NCBI GenBank assembly: GCA_016198915.1
Contig: JACQHS010000069.1
Coordinates: 1 to 6,616 of the forward strand
Direction of reading: 5' to 3'
From: Candidatus Omnitrophota bacterium
GTDB taxonomy: Bacteria; Omnitrophota; Gorgyraeia; Aquiviventales; Aquiviventaceae
Length of the DNA stretch: 6,616 nucleotides
Numbering within the stretch: position 1 is the first letter of the stretch; the number at the start of each line of letters is the position of its first letter. Below are positions 5,948 through 6,616 of this stretch, one piece after another. The translations under genes were made by a program, and so were the position numbers. The notes below the pieces were generated by a model. The model made no database searches and was not told where the DNA came from. It was given only the letters and a program-made list of their open reading frames with translations.

Positions 5948-6616
5948 ATGGGTGGTTATTCTGTTCGTAGGCCTTGATGATCTCTTGGACCAGCTCATGG
6001 CGGACGACATCTTGTCCGCTGAAGGTCACAAACTGAATCCCGGGGATGTTGGCCAAAATCCCCTGCACCTGGATCAGCCCGGAGACCCGGTCGGTGGGCA
6101 GGTCGATCTGCGTGATGTCGCCGGTGATGACCGCCTTCGAATCAAACCCGAGCCGCGTGAGGAACATCTTCATCTGCTCGCTCGTCGTGTTCTGCGCCTC
6201 ATCGAGAATGATGTAGGAATCGTTGAGCGTGTTGTGGGTGACAATGAAGTCATCGGTCACGTACAGTGAGTTCGGAGCGTCGACACGTATACATACGGCC
6301 TCATGTTCGCCAATGCGCTCAATGCTCTCCATGTATCGCGCCGGATGTCCACCGCCGGTCTGTTGGTACCTCTCAAGTTTTCGAGATAAGCGGAAGGGTT
6401 GGAGGGACTCGGGCAGGCGGATGTCGAGGATATATGAATCCGAGACATGGCGTACGTCTCGTCCTCTCGCCCGTCCCGGTACGCGCCCCGCGGCGACCCG
6501 GCTTCTGGAGTAGGCAATCCCGCCGAGCGAACGCACCAGAAAGATGACATCATCCCGTAGGCGGGCTGACGTCGTGCTGTAGTGAATCCGACATGTCCGG
6601 CCAACCTGCCTCACCG
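5946..6616 (-). CDS. phoH: PhoH-family ATPase, C-terminal part, interrupted by an intein (gene runs off the right edge)
   Basis: PhoH-like proteins are P-loop ATPases, often encoded beside ybeY and linked to RNA metabolism. The frame is open from the right edge to a TGA at 5948-5946. The last 94 residues (codons 6230-5949) are clear PhoH: TLNDSYIILDEAQNTTSEQM with the Walker B DEAQ, then KMFLTRLGFDSKAVITGDIT, QIDLPTDRVSGL, and the terminal DVVRHELVQEIIKAYEQ. Immediately before the TLND, where ordinary PhoH has a YMRGR-like stretch, the protein instead carries an intein C-terminus (6231 to the edge). The Walker A domain and the intein N-terminus lie beyond the window. The GTG at 6614 falls within the intein and is not the real start. 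The mature PhoH would form only after splicing. Confidence 0.93.
   Translation of the reverse strand, partial: VRQVGRTCRIHYSTTSARLRDDVIFLVRSLGGIAYSRSRVAAGRVPGRARGRDVRHVSDSYILDIRLPESLQPFRLSRKLERYQQTGGGHPARYMESIERIGEHEAVCIRVDAPNSLYVTDDFIVTHNTLNDSYIILDEAQNTTSEQMKMFLTRLGFDSKAVITGDITQIDLPTDRVSGLIQVQGILANIPGIQFVTFSGQDVVRHELVQEIIKAYEQNNHP
6231..6616 (-). mobile_element. Intein in PhoH, C-terminal 128 residues with part of a LAGLIDADG-type endonuclease domain
   Basis: Splicing block F/G is clear: VDAPNSLYVTDDFIVTHN ending in His127-Asn128 (numbered from the codon at 6614), followed by Thr129 as +1 nucleophile of the C-extein. The splice junction is between 6231 and 6230. Upstream, ILDIRLPESLQPFRLSRKLE (62-81) and CRIHYSTTSARLRDDVIFLV (8-27) followed by RSLGG resemble the region that follows the second LAGLIDADG helix in bacterial inteins. 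The LAGLIDADG motif itself would be just past the edge. All C-terminal splicing residues are intact, which suggests a functional intein. Blocks A and B (N-terminal splicing) and endonuclease catalytic residues cannot be seen here. Confidence 0.9.

Noticed and set aside
6231..6616. Base-composition evidence that the intein was recently transferred
   Set aside because: Hand counts of three 60-nt lines in the intein gave 31-34 G+C, and a line in the PhoH C-extein gave 32. The intein is not distinct from its host gene, although both are less GC-rich than parts of glyS.

Overview
The window is a compact, GC-rich bacterial operon segment. All genes lie on the minus strand, so transcription runs from the right edge (6616) to the left edge (1). 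The gene order is phoH (3' part, interrupted by an intein), ybeY, recO, glyQ, glyS, ppdK (5' part). There is no gene-free stretch over 34 bases. Junctions are tight: phoH-ybeY has a 34 nt gap, ybeY-recO overlap by 1 nt, recO-glyQ have a 7 nt gap, glyQ-glyS overlap by 23 nt, and glyS-ppdK have a 2 nt gap. No promoter or intrinsic terminator for the operon is visible; both should lie outside the window.

Organism: the separate alpha and beta glycyl-tRNA synthetase genes, a Cys4 zinc-finger RecO and a recO-glyQ-glyS-ppdK order fit a Gram-negative-type environmental bacterium. Candidates are Nitrospirota, Desulfobacterota-like or another deep-branching phylum. This is inference from gene content and order; the sequence alone does not fix the phylum.

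Region by region: 1-1708 is the first 569 codons of pyruvate, phosphate dikinase (ATP-grasp domain plus phosphohistidine domain, cut before the PEP/pyruvate barrel). 1711-4711 is the two-subunit glycyl-tRNA synthetase. 4716-4788 is an imperfect inverted repeat built of 7-bp units that supplies the last codons of recO and the glyQ leader. 4719-5911 is recO plus ybeY. 5913-5947 is a second, unrelated 7-bp repeat cluster between phoH and ybeY. 5946-6616 is the end of phoH, whose right-hand 386 bases are the C-terminal part of an intein.

The genes are mostly housekeeping: RNA maturation (YbeY, PhoH), recombinational repair (RecO), tRNA charging (GlyQS) and PEP/pyruvate interconversion (PpdK). The unusual content is the PhoH intein placed just before the Walker B (DEAQ) strand, the YbeY variant with Asp in the third metal-ligand position, and the two heptanucleotide repeat clusters at gene junctions, one of which has lengthened RecO. 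I saw no defence system, CRISPR array, tRNA or rRNA.
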